Assembly: GCF_018413605.1 (NCBI RefSeq)
Contig: NZ_JAHCDN010000002.1
Location: 434,001-498,000 of the forward strand
From: Variovorax sp. PCZ-1
GTDB lineage: Bacteria; Pseudomonadota; Gammaproteobacteria; Burkholderiales; Burkholderiaceae_C
Direction of reading: 5' to 3'
DNA length: 64,000 nucleotides
Within the stretch, counting starts at the first letter, position 1. Each line of letters starts with the position of its first letter. The notes under the pieces were generated by a model. That model had not been told where the DNA came from. It did not search any database and saw nothing but the letters and a program-made list of their open reading frames with translations. A program made the translations under genes and the position numbers. Below are positions 44,360-54,137 of the stretch, piece by piece.

Positions 44360-46736
44360 ACAAATCCAAAATTGTTTTCTTCTCTTCTGCCGGCGCTTGC
44401 GATGGAGCCTGCTGAGGGAGCGGCACATTCGGATCTAGAAGCGGATCAGACAAGCCCAGGCTGTTGACGCCCGCGCCTCTTGCAAATTCATCATAGAACC
44501 ATTCGCCACCGATATTGAGCACGCCCTCAGGCGCAGTGGGCTCTACCACGGGGACGCCTTTCAGAGCAGTTTCCATATAGCTGATCCATACCGGCAACGA
44601 CAGCCCTCCCCCGGTTTCTCTGTCGCCTAGCTTGCGTGGTGTGTCATAACCAATCCAGCTCACGGCCACTGTCGTTGGGTGATAGCCGGCAAACCAAGCG
44701 TCGATCGAGTCGTTGGTCGTGCCTGTTTTGCCATAGATATCGGGGCGCTTGAGGGTGGCCTGAGCCCTTGCTGCTGTGCCAGATCGCGTGATCTCTTGCA
44801 TCAAATTTGTCATGATGAAGGCATTGCGCGCATCGATACCGCGCATCGATTCATCCAACGCGGGCGGCTTGTGGTCAAGCAGCACGCGGCCTTTTTGATC
44901 GGTGATGCGGCTGATCACAAACGGGTTCACGCGATAGCCGCCATTGGCAAACACCGCATAGCCCGTAGCCATCTGCATCGGTGTCACCGAGCCTGCACCT
45001 AGTGCCATGGTCAGATAAGCGGGATGCTTCTCCGCTTCAAAGCCAAAGCGTGTGACCCAATCTTGAGCGTTCTGCGCACCGACGGATTGCAAGATGCGAA
45101 TCGAGACCATGTTCTTTGACTTGGCCAAGCCGCGCCGCATCGACATCGGCCCATCAAATGTACCGTCGTAATTCTTCGGCTCCCAAGCTTGGCTGCCCGT
45201 CACGCCAGCGTCAAAAAACAAGGGCGCATCATTGATCACGGTTGCGCCGCTGAATCCCTTTTCGAGTGCAGCAGAATAAACAAAGGGCTTGAAGCTCGAG
45301 CCCGGCTGGCGCCAAGCTTGCGTCACATGGTTGAATTTGTTTTTGTCGTAATCAAACCCTCCCACGAGTGCGCGCAAAGCACCATTGCGCGGGTCGAGTG
45401 CCACGAAAGCGCCTTCAACTTCGGGCAATTGTGTGATCTCCCATGTGCCTTTGGGTGTTTTCACCACTCGGATGATGGCGCCTCGGCGAATTTTGATGTT
45501 GGCCGCTGCATTGGCAGACAAGCCAGACTGCGCCGGACGAAGCCCGTCCCCTGTGATTTCCAGTTGCTCGGCATTGCGGCGCATCGCCACGATCTTCTTG
45601 GCATTGGCCTCAAGCACAACAGCAGCGAGCACTTCATCGTTATCAGGCTGCTCTGCCAGCGCATCATCAATGGCTTCCTCCATCTCATCTTTGGCTTGTG
45701 GCAGCTCAATAAATTTTTCAGGGCCACGATAGGGCTGGCGGCGCTCAAAATCCATGATGCCTTTGCGCAAGGCTCGATAAGCGGCTTGCTGCTCGGCAGA
45801 TTTGATCGTGGTGTACACATCCAAGCCACGCGTGTAGGTCTCTTCACCGTACTGCGCAAAAATCAGCTGACGCACCGTCTCAGCCACATACTCCGCATGT
45901 ACGCGGGATGTATCTGGGCCAGTGCGCACTTTCACATCCTCAGCACGTGCGGCCACGGCTTGTGCTTCAGTGATGAAGCCGTTTTCTAGCATGCGATCAA
46001 TGATGTAGAGTTGACGGCGTTTGGCACGGGTGTAATTTGCAACCGGATTGGCGCTGGAAGGGAATTTGGGCACGCCGGCTAGCATGGCGGCTTCAGCGAT
46101 GCTGATACTTTTGAGCGGTTTACCAAAATACGTGTCTGCGGCAGCCGAGAAACCATAGGCTCGGTTGCCCAGGTAAATCTGGTTCATATAGACCTCAAGA
46201 ATCTGCTCCTTGGTCAGGGCATGCTCTAGCTTGAAGGTCAGCAGGATTTCGTAAATCTTCCGTGTGTAGGTTTTTTCGTTCGACAGATAGACGTTTTTCG
46301 CCACCTGCATGGTGATCGTGGAAGCGCCTTGACTTTTGAGTTTGCCCAAGTTGGCTAAGGCTGCGCGCATCACGCCGATGTAATCCACGCCGCCGTGGGA
46401 GAAAAAGCGGGCATCCTCAATCGCCAGAACGGCATCTTGCATGTGCTTGGGGATGTCTTTGAGAGGGGTGAGCGTACGATGCTCCTCACCGAATTCCCCG
46501 AGCAGCGCACCTTCAGAGGAAAACACGCGAAGCGGTAGCTTGGGACGGTAATCTGTCAGATCACTCACATCAGGGAGATTGGGGTAAGCCGTCGCCAAAG
46601 CCAAGCCCAGCATGAAGGCCACGCACAAAACGCCCGCCAAGATCAAACCTCCCGTCCATGCGATGAGGCGGAAAACGGTTTTCTGCCAAGACGATCGGCC
46701 GGGGGTAGACGGGCTAGGAGTTGAGGTGTCTTGCAT
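44349..46736 (-). CDS. mrcA: Penicillin-binding protein 1A (bifunctional peptidoglycan synthase)
   Basis: 795 aa. N-terminal membrane helix (LIAWTGGLILAGVLCVAFML), glycosyltransferase GT51 domain (AIEDARFFSHGGVDYIGVMR, GASTITMQVAKNVYLSNEKT, LEVYMNQIYLGNRAYG), OB-like insert, and transpeptidase domain with PGSSFKPFVYSAAL (catalytic Ser-x-x-Lys), SKN in LAKSKNMVS and KTGTTND. Divergent from pilM, the standard betaproteobacterial arrangement. No damage seen. Confidence 0.97.
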   Translation of the reverse strand: MQDTSTPSPSTPGRSSWQKTVFRLIAWTGGLILAGVLCVAFMLGLALATAYPNLPDVSDLTDYRPKLPLRVFSSEGALLGEFGEEHRTLTPLKDIPKHMQDAVLAIEDARFFSHGGVDYIGVMRAALANLGKLKSQGASTITMQVAKNVYLSNEKTYTRKIYEILLTFKLEHALTKEQILEVYMNQIYLGNRAYGFSAAADTYFGKPLKSISIAEAAMLAGVPKFPSSANPVANYTRAKRRQLYIIDRMLENGFITEAQAVAARAEDVKVRTGPDTSRVHAEYVAETVRQLIFAQYGEETYTRGLDVYTTIKSAEQQAAYRALRKGIMDFERRQPYRGPEKFIELPQAKDEMEEAIDDALAEQPDNDEVLAAVVLEANAKKIVAMRRNAEQLEITGDGLRPAQSGLSANAAANIKIRRGAIIRVVKTPKGTWEITQLPEVEGAFVALDPRNGALRALVGGFDYDKNKFNHVTQAWRQPGSSFKPFVYSAALEKGFSGATVINDAPLFFDAGVTGSQAWEPKNYDGTFDGPMSMRRGLAKSKNMVSIRILQSVGAQNAQDWVTRFGFEAEKHPAYLTMALGAGSVTPMQMATGYAVFANGGYRVNPFVISRITDQKGRVLLDHKPPALDESMRGIDARNAFIMTNLMQEITRSGTAARAQATLKRPDIYGKTGTTNDSIDAWFAGYHPTTVAVSWIGYDTPRKLGDRETGGGLSLPVWISYMETALKGVPVVEPTAPEGVLNIGGEWFYDEFARGAGVNSLGLSDPLLDPNVPLPQQAPSQAPAEEKKTILDLFRN

Positions 46737-47022
46737 GGATTTGCTTTATTAATGCTTGGATTATAGGAAGGGGGGTGAAGCCAGGGTGAAGTCAATCTAA
46801 GCCATCAAAACTAAGCGTACTGTAATTTTAACGAGTTGTTACGATTCCAAAAACGTGGGATTTTGACAACGCTTAGAAACGCTTGAAAAAGAAAAAATCC
46901 TTGTTTAACAAGGAACTTACTGCTAGTATTGAAATACTTTCTTAAGTTTTTATTCCTTTTTTGCGCCAAATATTGGATCATTGGGGAACTGAGACAAGAA
47001 CATTTTTAAATTGGAGTTTCGC
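46737..47022. other. mrcA-pilM divergent control region
   Basis: 286 bp without a gene, AT-rich. Contains the candidate pil promoter (46901-46929) with the palindrome CCTTGTTTAACAAGG at 46899-46913 over its -35 box, and repeated ACGCTTAGAAACGCTTG words near 46870. mrcA promoter must also lie here; I could not single it out. Confidence 0.65.
46901..46929 (+). promoter_or_regulatory. Candidate promoter of pilMNOPQ
   Basis: -35 TTGTTT (46901-46906), 17-bp spacer, -10 TAGTAT (46924-46929). The 15-bp palindrome CCTTGTTTAACAAGG covers the -35 box and could be a regulator site. Confidence 0.55.
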
Positions 47023-48102
47023 TTGGTTTCGCTAGCCAACCTTTTCAGCCGCCAGCCAGCGCCCCTCGTCGGCCTGGATATCAGCTCATCCAGCGTCAAG
47101 CTGGTCGAGCTTGGGCGCAATAAAGCCGGTGAGTGGGTGCTTGAGCGCTGCGCCACCGAACAGCTCGAACGCGGCTGGATCACAGATGGCAACGTTGAAA
47201 AGTTCGACGAAGTGGCCGAAGCGATCCGCAAAGTCGTGAAAAAAAGCGGTACTCGCACCAAAAACGTGGCGATGGCGCTACCAGCTTCTGCTGTGATCAC
47301 CAAGAAAATCGTTCTGCAAGGCGGTTTATCGGATGCTGAGCTGGAAATTCAAGTCGAAGGTGAAGCTAATCAATACATTCCCTTCTCGCTTGACGAGGTG
47401 AGCTTGGATTTCTGTGTGGTTGGCCCCAGCGCGAATTCTGCCGGTGATGTGGACGTTCTGATTGCCGCCTCCCGCAAAGAAAAAGTGCAAGATCGCCAAG
47501 GTTTAGCCGAGGCCGCAGGCCTCAAACCCATCGTCTTAGATGTGGAATCCTATGCCTCCCGCTTGGCCACTCGCCGATTAGTAGAGCAGCTCCCAGAAGA
47601 GGGGAAAGATGCCCTGGTCGCTCTGTTCGAAGTGGGTGCGATGACCACCAGCATGCAGGTCATGAAAAACGAAGAAGTTGTGTATGACCGCGACCAGGCT
47701 TTTGGTGGTGCGCAGCTCACCCAACTGATTGTGCGCCAGTATGGCTTCTCGCCTGAAGAGGCCGAAAGCAAAAAACGCAGTGGCGAGCTGCCTGAAGATT
47801 ACGAATCTTCTGTGCTCAAGCCTTTCGTCGAAAACATGGCGCAAGAAATTGCCCGTGCTTTGCAATTTTTCTTCACCAGCACACCGCACAACCGTGTGGA
47901 CCATGTGATGCTTGCGGGCGGGTCTTCCTCATTGCCAGGTTTGACTGAAGCAGTGACAGCGCAAACGTCATTCGATTGCCAAGTTCTCAACCCATTTGAC
48001 GGTATGCAACTGTCATCGAACATCAAAGAAAATAAAATGCGCCGAGAAGCGCCTTCGTATTTGAGCGCCTGTGGTTTGGCGATGCGGAGGTTCTTACAGT
48101 GA
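47023..48102 (+). CDS. pilM: PilM, cytoplasmic actin-like protein of the type IV pilus
   Basis: 359 aa. Start is TTG at 47023 (GGAG eight bases upstream; VSLANLFSRQPAPLVGLDIS matches family N-termini); no in-frame ATG fits. Seen: actin-fold phosphate loops GLDISSSSVKLVELGR and ALVALFEVGAMTTSMQV, and VDHVMLAGGSSSLPGLTEAV. Binds the PilN N-terminus to link the alignment complex to the cytoplasmic motor. Overlaps pilN by 4 nt. Confidence 0.94.
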   Translation: MVSLANLFSRQPAPLVGLDISSSSVKLVELGRNKAGEWVLERCATEQLERGWITDGNVEKFDEVAEAIRKVVKKSGTRTKNVAMALPASAVITKKIVLQGGLSDAELEIQVEGEANQYIPFSLDEVSLDFCVVGPSANSAGDVDVLIAASRKEKVQDRQGLAEAAGLKPIVLDVESYASRLATRRLVEQLPEEGKDALVALFEVGAMTTSMQVMKNEEVVYDRDQAFGGAQLTQLIVRQYGFSPEEAESKKRSGELPEDYESSVLKPFVENMAQEIARALQFFFTSTPHNRVDHVMLAGGSSSLPGLTEAVTAQTSFDCQVLNPFDGMQLSSNIKENKMRREAPSYLSACGLAMRRFLQ

Positions 48103-48734
48103 TTTTGATCAACCTACTCCCCCATCGCGAAGAGGCTCGCAAGCGCCGCAAAGAGGCATTTTTTGTATCGTTAGGAATAGCTGCTTTGATTGGCGGCGTG
48201 ATTTGCGGATTTATTTATGCTGCTTATCAAGCTCAGATTTCGTCGCAGAACGAGAAAAATGCGTTTCTCCAAAAGGAAATCACGAAGCTAGAAAACGAAA
48301 TCAAGGAGGTTTCAACTTTGCAGGCGGAAATTGCATCATTGCGCGCACGTCAGCAAGCGGTTGAATCCCTGCAGGCTGACCGTAATATGCCCGTATATCT
48401 GCTAACAGAGCTTGTAAAGCAGCTTCCAGATGGTGTTTACGTATCTTCCATGAAGCAAGATAATGTCACTTTAAGTTTGCTTGGTACGGCTCAGTCTCAG
48501 GAGAGAGTATCTGAATTACTGCGTAATCTTGCAAATAACAGCCAATGGTTCAACAAGCCTGAGCTCATCGAAATTGTGGCTGGATCTGTAGCGCTAACGC
48601 CTCGTGATCAACGTCGTGTTTCGAACTTCTCCATAAAAGTCCAAGTACGTAAACCTACAGATGTACAGAAGCCAGCGGCTGGTGCGTCAGGTGCGGCTGG
48701 CTTACCAGTGGCTCAAGAACAAAAGAAAGCTTGA
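48099..48734 (+). CDS. pilN: PilN, inner-membrane alignment protein of the type IV pilus
   Basis: 211 aa. N-terminal INLLPHREEARKRRKEAFFV is the PilM-binding motif, followed by one membrane helix (SLGIAALIGGVICGFIYAAY), a coiled coil (NEKNAFLQKEITKLENEIKE) and a periplasmic ferredoxin-like domain with LTELVKQLPDGVYVSSMKQD. The tail is Ala/Gly-rich. Start overlaps the pilM stop by 4 nt (GTGA). Confidence 0.95.
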   Translation: MILINLLPHREEARKRRKEAFFVSLGIAALIGGVICGFIYAAYQAQISSQNEKNAFLQKEITKLENEIKEVSTLQAEIASLRARQQAVESLQADRNMPVYLLTELVKQLPDGVYVSSMKQDNVTLSLLGTAQSQERVSELLRNLANNSQWFNKPELIEIVAGSVALTPRDQRRVSNFSIKVQVRKPTDVQKPAAGASGAAGLPVAQEQKKA

Positions 48735-48741
48735 GTTAGTC

Positions 48742-49425
48742 ATGGCAAAAACATCCAAAAACAATATCGATTTTGCTGCATTGCAAGAGAAGCTTGCGTC
48801 CCAGTTTCGAGGCCTGAATCCGAATGATCCCTCGACTTGGCCAGCTATTCCCCGCTATGGCCTCTGCTTGCTTCTGGCTATCGCTGTGGTGACTGCATTA
48901 TGGTTCTTGTGGTTACAGGGTTCGGCCGACGAACTCAAAGTAGCGCAGGACAAAGAAATTACACTTAGAGAAGACTATAAGAAAAAGCTAGTTCAAGCAG
49001 TAAATTTAGAGACGCTAAAAAAGCAGCGTGAGCAGGTTCAGCAGTATGTGACGCAGCTTGAAAAGCAATTACCTAGCAAGGCTGAGATTGATGCTTTATT
49101 GTCTGATATCAATCAAGCTGGCTTAGGCCGTAGTTTGCAATTCGAATCCTTTAAACCAGGAGCAGTTGCAGTCAAAGAGTACTATGCTGAATTACCCATA
49201 GCACTGAAAATCACTGGTAAGTATCACGATATTGGTGCGTTTGCTGCTGATGTGGCTAATCTATCTCGAATCGTTACCTTGAATAACTTGTCGGTCACAC
49301 CAGGTGCTGCCAAGGATGGCACATTGGTTCTCGATTCAACTGCTCGCACGTATCGATATTTGGATCCGGAAGAAATCAAGGCACAACGAGCAGCCGCTGC
49401 ACCCGCAGGAGCGCCCAAGAAATGA
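48742..49425 (+). CDS. pilO: PilO, inner-membrane alignment protein of the type IV pilus
   Basis: 227 aa from MAKTSKNNIDFAALQEKLAS. Short cytoplasmic part (FRGLNPNDPSTWPAIPRY), one membrane helix (GLCLLLAIAVVTALWFLWLQ), coiled coil (KAQDKEITLREDYKKKL-like), then LEKQLPSKAEIDALLSDINQAG and the ferredoxin-like domain ELPIALKITGKYHDIGAFAA. Pairs with PilN. Starts 7 nt after pilN and overlaps pilP by 4 nt. Confidence 0.95.
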   Translation: MAKTSKNNIDFAALQEKLASQFRGLNPNDPSTWPAIPRYGLCLLLAIAVVTALWFLWLQGSADELKVAQDKEITLREDYKKKLVQAVNLETLKKQREQVQQYVTQLEKQLPSKAEIDALLSDINQAGLGRSLQFESFKPGAVAVKEYYAELPIALKITGKYHDIGAFAADVANLSRIVTLNNLSVTPGAAKDGTLVLDSTARTYRYLDPEEIKAQRAAAAPAGAPKK

Positions 49426-49979
49426 ATACCATAACGCCTATATTTTTCCGCGCACTACTGTGTTTTTCATTTCTGCCGTTTCTCACTGCCTGTTTTGGTG
49501 ACGACCAGCAAGATATCAAACAGTGGATGCAAGAGCAGCGTAACGCAACCAAGCCTAACGTTCCACCTATTCCAGAACCTAAGAAATTCACGCCAGAGTC
49601 GTATAAGAATGATTTATCCATAGAGCCATTTAGCAACCAAAAATTGACACAAGCTCTCAAGCGAGAATCTAGTCAAGCGACAGCGAATGCTGCTCTAGTC
49701 GCGCCAGAATTGAATCGCCGCAAAGAGGTTTTGGAAGGATTTCCACTTGACGCTATCAGTATGGTGGGCACGATGCTTCCCAAAGGCGTACCTGTCGCTT
49801 TGGTAAAGGTCGATAAATTACTCTATCAAGTGCGCTTAGGTAGCTACCTTGGGCAAAATTACGGCAAAGTCGTTAAATTGTCTGAAACAGAGTTGGTATT
49901 GCGTGAAATCGTGCAGGATGCAGCTGGTGAATGGATCGAACGTCAAGCTAGTTTGCAGCTTCAAGAGGGTTCTAAATGA
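49422..49979 (+). CDS. pilP: PilP, lipoprotein linking the alignment complex to PilQ
   Basis: 185 aa. Signal peptide and lipobox FLTACFGDD, flexible linker with KPNVPPIPEPKKFTPESYKN, then the beta-sandwich domain LEGFPLDAISMVGTM and YQVRLGSYLGQNYGKVVKLS with EIVQDAAGEWIERQASLQL. Binds the N0 domain of PilQ. Overlaps pilQ by 4 nt (ATGA). Confidence 0.95.
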   Translation: MNTITPIFFRALLCFSFLPFLTACFGDDQQDIKQWMQEQRNATKPNVPPIPEPKKFTPESYKNDLSIEPFSNQKLTQALKRESSQATANAALVAPELNRRKEVLEGFPLDAISMVGTMLPKGVPVALVKVDKLLYQVRLGSYLGQNYGKVVKLSETELVLREIVQDAAGEWIERQASLQLQEGSK

Positions 49980-52132
49980 AAACATCTATGAAAACAATGT
50001 GGCAATTGCCTAGCCAGTGGCTTATTGGAATCTGTTTGTTAGCTATTAGCGGTTGGACGTTCGCACAGAATGCCATTGAAAATCTAGCCGCAAGCGTACG
50101 TGGCGGTGTCGAAGTCGTCAGGATCGATTTCGCACAGCCAATCACCGTTGCACCAACGGGTTTTGCAATTCAAACACCAGCTCGTATTGCCTTAGATTTT
50201 CCTGGGTTCAACAACGCCTCAGGTAAAAATATCGTCGATATCAATCAAGGTAATTTACGCTCTGCCAACATAGTGCAAGCTGGAGAGCGCACACGCGTGG
50301 TACTTAACCTCAAGCAAGCAGCTAACTACAAAACTGAAATACAGGGAAAAAGCCTGCTTATTTCGTTAGACAATGTGGCTGGCAATAGTGTTGCGCCAGC
50401 TTCCAATGCGGCAACTGCTCCACCTGCATCGAGTTTTGCTGAATCGCGTGCGCGAGAAGTGCAATCACTCAAAGATATTGATTTTCGTCGCAGCCAAGAT
50501 GGTGTAGGTCGTGTTGTGGTCGATTTGCCCAGCAGTCAAGTTGGAGTAGACATCAAACAGCAAGGGCAAACCCTTGTAGTTGAATTTCTCAAAACAAATT
50601 TGCCAGAGGGCCTACGTCGGCGCTTAGACGTTGCTGACTTTGGCACACCAGTACAACTGGTCAGCACCACACAGATTGGTGATCGCGTACGCATGGTTGT
50701 TGAACCAAAAGGTCAGTGGGAGCACAGTGCTTATCAAAGCGACAATCAATTCGTTCTTGAGGTTCGTCAGCTGAAGATCGATCCTACGAAACTAACGCAA
50801 GGGCCTGGCTACAGTGGCGAGAAACTTTCTTTGAATTTCCAAAATATTGAAGTACGCTCTTTGCTGCAAGTCATCGCTGACTTCACAAATTTCAACGTCG
50901 TCACCTCAGATACTGTCAGTGGAGCAGTGACATTGCGCCTAAAAGATGTGCCGTGGGATCAGGCTTTGGACATCATTCTTCAGGCCAAAGGCTTGGGAAT
51001 GCGTAAGAACGGGAATGTGCTTTGGATCGCACCGAAAGACGAACTGGCAGCTAAAGAAAAACAAGATCTCGAAGCAAAAGCCGCTTTACAAACTTTGGAG
51101 CCTGTACGCTCGCAAGCAATTCAGCTCAACTACACAAGGGCAGCTGATATTGCGACGCAGCTTGGCAGCACTACAGGCTCTGGAACAAACGCAACACGGT
51201 TGCTTTCTAGTCGCGGCAGTGTAATTGCAGAGCCACGCACCAACCAAATCTTTGTCACTGATGTTCCGAGCAAGCTTGAAGAGGTTCAAGCCTTGGTCTC
51301 AAAGCTTGATGTGCCCGTACGCCAAGTGATGATCGAAGCTCGCATCGTGGAGGCATCAGATCAATTTGGCAAATCTTTAGGTGTCAAACTGGGCGCGAAC
51401 GATCTGCGTGGTATTCGTGGCGGAGATGCGGGTTATGGCGTACTGGGTAGTAACAACCGAGTTGCTTGGGGGACGAATTATGGGAATGTAGTAGGAACTA
51501 CTGGAGCTCAGAATGGTGCTGTTGACACTAGCGGTACATTCTTCAATATGCCAGCAGTCGGACAAAACGGCTTCAATGCTGCGGCTATTGCGTTGTCTAT
51601 TTTTAATGCATCCGCAAATCGATTCTTGAACCTAGAGCTGTCGGCTTTAGAGGGCGATGGTAAAGGGCGTATTGTTTCTAGCCCTCGAGTCATAACAGCC
51701 GACCAAACACGAGCCTTAATTGAGCAGGGTACAGAATTGCCGTATCAAGTTGCCACAGCTAGCGGCGCGACTTCAATTGCATTCCGCAAAGCCAACCTCA
51801 AGCTAGAGGTCACGCCACAGATCACGCCAGAAGGCAATATTATTCTCGATGTTGATGTGAACAAGGACAGCGTAGGCCAAGCGACAGCGGCAGGATTTGC
51901 AATCAATACCAAACATGTCAAAACGCAGGTGTTAATTGAAAATGGCGGCACAGTGGTGATTGGTGGTATTTTCGAGCTGACTGAAACTGAGAGTGAGACG
52001 CGTATCCCCTTCCTATCTGATATCCCATATGCTGGTAATTTATTCAAGCAGCGTCAAAAAAGCGCAAATAAGCAGGAATTGTTAATATTTCTAACACCTC
52101 GCATGATTTCAGATCGTGCAGCGGCTAGATAA
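49976..52132 (+). CDS. pilQ: PilQ, outer-membrane secretin of the type IV pilus
   Basis: 718 aa. Signal peptide ending about GWTFAQ, two AMIN domains that bind peptidoglycan (NAIENLAASVRGGVEVVRID; LKDIDFRRSQDGVGRVVVDL), an STN/N0 domain (LSLNFQNIEVRSLLQVIADF), an N1 domain (LKLDVPVRQVMIEARIVEAS region at its end) and the secretin barrel ending VIGGIFELTETESETRIPFL and RQKSANKQELLIFLTPRMI. Last gene of the operon proper. Coding DNA here is more AT-rich than the flanking core genes. Confidence 0.97.
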   Translation: MKTSMKTMWQLPSQWLIGICLLAISGWTFAQNAIENLAASVRGGVEVVRIDFAQPITVAPTGFAIQTPARIALDFPGFNNASGKNIVDINQGNLRSANIVQAGERTRVVLNLKQAANYKTEIQGKSLLISLDNVAGNSVAPASNAATAPPASSFAESRAREVQSLKDIDFRRSQDGVGRVVVDLPSSQVGVDIKQQGQTLVVEFLKTNLPEGLRRRLDVADFGTPVQLVSTTQIGDRVRMVVEPKGQWEHSAYQSDNQFVLEVRQLKIDPTKLTQGPGYSGEKLSLNFQNIEVRSLLQVIADFTNFNVVTSDTVSGAVTLRLKDVPWDQALDIILQAKGLGMRKNGNVLWIAPKDELAAKEKQDLEAKAALQTLEPVRSQAIQLNYTRAADIATQLGSTTGSGTNATRLLSSRGSVIAEPRTNQIFVTDVPSKLEEVQALVSKLDVPVRQVMIEARIVEASDQFGKSLGVKLGANDLRGIRGGDAGYGVLGSNNRVAWGTNYGNVVGTTGAQNGAVDTSGTFFNMPAVGQNGFNAAAIALSIFNASANRFLNLELSALEGDGKGRIVSSPRVITADQTRALIEQGTELPYQVATASGATSIAFRKANLKLEVTPQITPEGNIILDVDVNKDSVGQATAAGFAINTKHVKTQVLIENGGTVVIGGIFELTETESETRIPFLSDIPYAGNLFKQRQKSANKQELLIFLTPRMISDRAAAR

Positions 52133-52178
52133 TAGCTATACTTCTTATAGCATGAACGTATTGTTTGGAGGGAATCGT

Positions 52179-54134
52179 ATGAAATTTCTGAAATGGATTG
52201 CAGCTGGCATTTTGGCCGCTTCTTTGATTGCTTGTGGTGGCGGTGGTGGGAGTGCAGGAACTAACAGTATCAATCCGACCCCGACCCCTAACCCTAATAC
52301 CGATACAACTACCAACACTGCAACTGCTTCAGTAACAGCATTGGCGATTTCATCTAGTGTTAATCAAATCAATGCGGATAACTCTGATAATGCAACTATT
52401 GTAGTGACGGCGATCAATGCTAGTAATGCATCTGTATCAGGTGCGGAAATCCGCTTAAGTACAGATACGGGCCTCTTGGATGCATCGGCAAAGCTAACAG
52501 ATGCTACTGGGAGGGCAAGCTTTGTGTTGAGTTCTGGTACTCTAAATCAAACCAATCGCATTGCATCGCTAACTGCGATTTCTGGAACGCGATCTGCACA
52601 AACTTCAATCAGAATTGCTGGAGGTTCATTAACGATAGATACCTCGGGGGTTAATGTTATTGTATCGGGTTCAACACCTCTAACATTTAATGTTTCCTTG
52701 CGAAATGCTACTGGAGCTGTTGTACCAAATTCAACGTTGACCTTGTCGAGTAGTAATCCTAATGCGGTATCGACCACAGCAGTCACTGCAGTAACTAACG
52801 CAGTAGGCATAGCTACATTTTCACTCACAGGCCTATCAGTTGGATCGTCTAATGTCTCTGTTAGTGGGGGTGGCTTGGTGGCTGCTAAAGAGATTTCAGT
52901 AACTGCGCCAGGCACGGGTTTCTTTTTCCTAAGTCCAAGCAATAATAGTGTGATTTCTACAGGTTCAGCCAATGCTATTTCTGTACAGGCTGGTACAGCT
53001 ACACAAGTCCAATTCGTAACTACATTAGGAACTTTCGTAGGAGGATCAAATGTTTTGACGGCACCAGTTAATAGCGGTGTAGCGAGTGCAGTGTTAACTG
53101 TTCCTGCTGCAGGCGTCGCAACCATAAATGCGATCCATGCAAGCGTCTCAAGCATCAGTGCAACCCTTGCTCTAAATGCTTCTCCACCCGTTTCAAGTGC
53201 CAATAAGTTACTTTTGACAGCATCTCGCAATAGCGTTTCCGTCTCTTCGGGGACTAGTTTGAATACCGTTCAAATCAAAGCAAGAGCTTTGTTTAACTCT
53301 GCAGGAATAGATGCTGCAGTATTTGGTGTGCCTGTGCTGTTTAGCATCAGTGGTGGACCGGGCGCAGGAGAACGTTTGAGCCAAGCAATTGTCTATACCA
53401 ATGCTGCTGGTGAAGCCATCACTGATTTTGTTGCTGGTACTCAAGCTAGCACTCAGAATGGTATTTCTGTAACGGCGCAAATTTTGGGCACTGCTGTACG
53501 CACAGGTACATCACCCTCGGGGAATGATGTCGTATTGACTGTTGGTGGGCAAGCGCTATCGGTAGCATTTAGTCCATCAACTGTCATTAGAAGCTCTGCA
53601 GATAATACTTTCTATGAACTAGACTTCAGCGCGCAAGTCACTGATGCCGGTGGTGGATCTGTCGTTGGCGTACCAGTTAGCTTGAATGTGAAACCCTACG
53701 CATTCACTGTGGGATCCGTTAATGCGTGCTCTGCTAACCAGACCACGACTTTTACATATTGTTCGGAGGATAGAAACGGTAATGGTTCCTTAGATAATGG
53801 AGAGGATGGGCAACGCATTCAACTGCCTTTTGGTTTGAATCCTGTTGCTTGTACTAATCCAGTGGTATTCGGTACATCTAACTCGCAACTGACCCCCCCT
53901 AATTCAGCTGCTGGATCGGTTCCTCCTATAGTTACTACTGGATCTAACGGTATTGCTCCATTCACATTAACGTATTTGAAAGGCAGTGCGGTTTGGATAG
54001 TGGTTGAGTTGTCTGCGACGGTTAGCTCAAGCGGTACGGAGGCGAAGTCATCATCAATATTTCGTTTGTCACCTTCTGCCACAGATGCCGCTTCGAATCC
54101 TTGTGCATTGCCAGCATCGCCTTATGCGAATTAA
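52179..54134 (+). CDS. Lipoprotein with bacterial Ig-like (Big_1/invasin-type) repeats
   Basis: 651 aa from MKFLKWIAAGILAASLIACG, with GGAGG eight bases upstream. Lipobox LIACG followed by GGGG, a Pro/Asn/Thr linker (NPTPTPNPNTDTTTNTATA), then about five beta-rich Ig-like units: each has a strand such as VNQINADNSDNATIVVTAIN or VIVSGSTPLTFNVSLRNATG, a ..A.G.A.F.L or A.ITDFVAG segment and variable loops. Near residue 540 a Ca-binding-like loop DRNGNGSLDNGEDGQ and paired cysteines. AT-rich, Ser/Thr/Asn-rich and unlike flanking aroK. It lies 46 nt after pilQ and 3 nt before aroK. Probably a surface adhesin or pilus accessory protein; function inferred only from context. Confidence 0.8.
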   Translation: MKFLKWIAAGILAASLIACGGGGGSAGTNSINPTPTPNPNTDTTTNTATASVTALAISSSVNQINADNSDNATIVVTAINASNASVSGAEIRLSTDTGLLDASAKLTDATGRASFVLSSGTLNQTNRIASLTAISGTRSAQTSIRIAGGSLTIDTSGVNVIVSGSTPLTFNVSLRNATGAVVPNSTLTLSSSNPNAVSTTAVTAVTNAVGIATFSLTGLSVGSSNVSVSGGGLVAAKEISVTAPGTGFFFLSPSNNSVISTGSANAISVQAGTATQVQFVTTLGTFVGGSNVLTAPVNSGVASAVLTVPAAGVATINAIHASVSSISATLALNASPPVSSANKLLLTASRNSVSVSSGTSLNTVQIKARALFNSAGIDAAVFGVPVLFSISGGPGAGERLSQAIVYTNAAGEAITDFVAGTQASTQNGISVTAQILGTAVRTGTSPSGNDVVLTVGGQALSVAFSPSTVIRSSADNTFYELDFSAQVTDAGGGSVVGVPVSLNVKPYAFTVGSVNACSANQTTTFTYCSEDRNGNGSLDNGEDGQRIQLPFGLNPVACTNPVVFGTSNSQLTPPNSAAGSVPPIVTTGSNGIAPFTLTYLKGSAVWIVVELSATVSSSGTEAKSSSIFRLSPSATDAASNPCALPASPYAN

Positions 54135-54137
54135 GCG

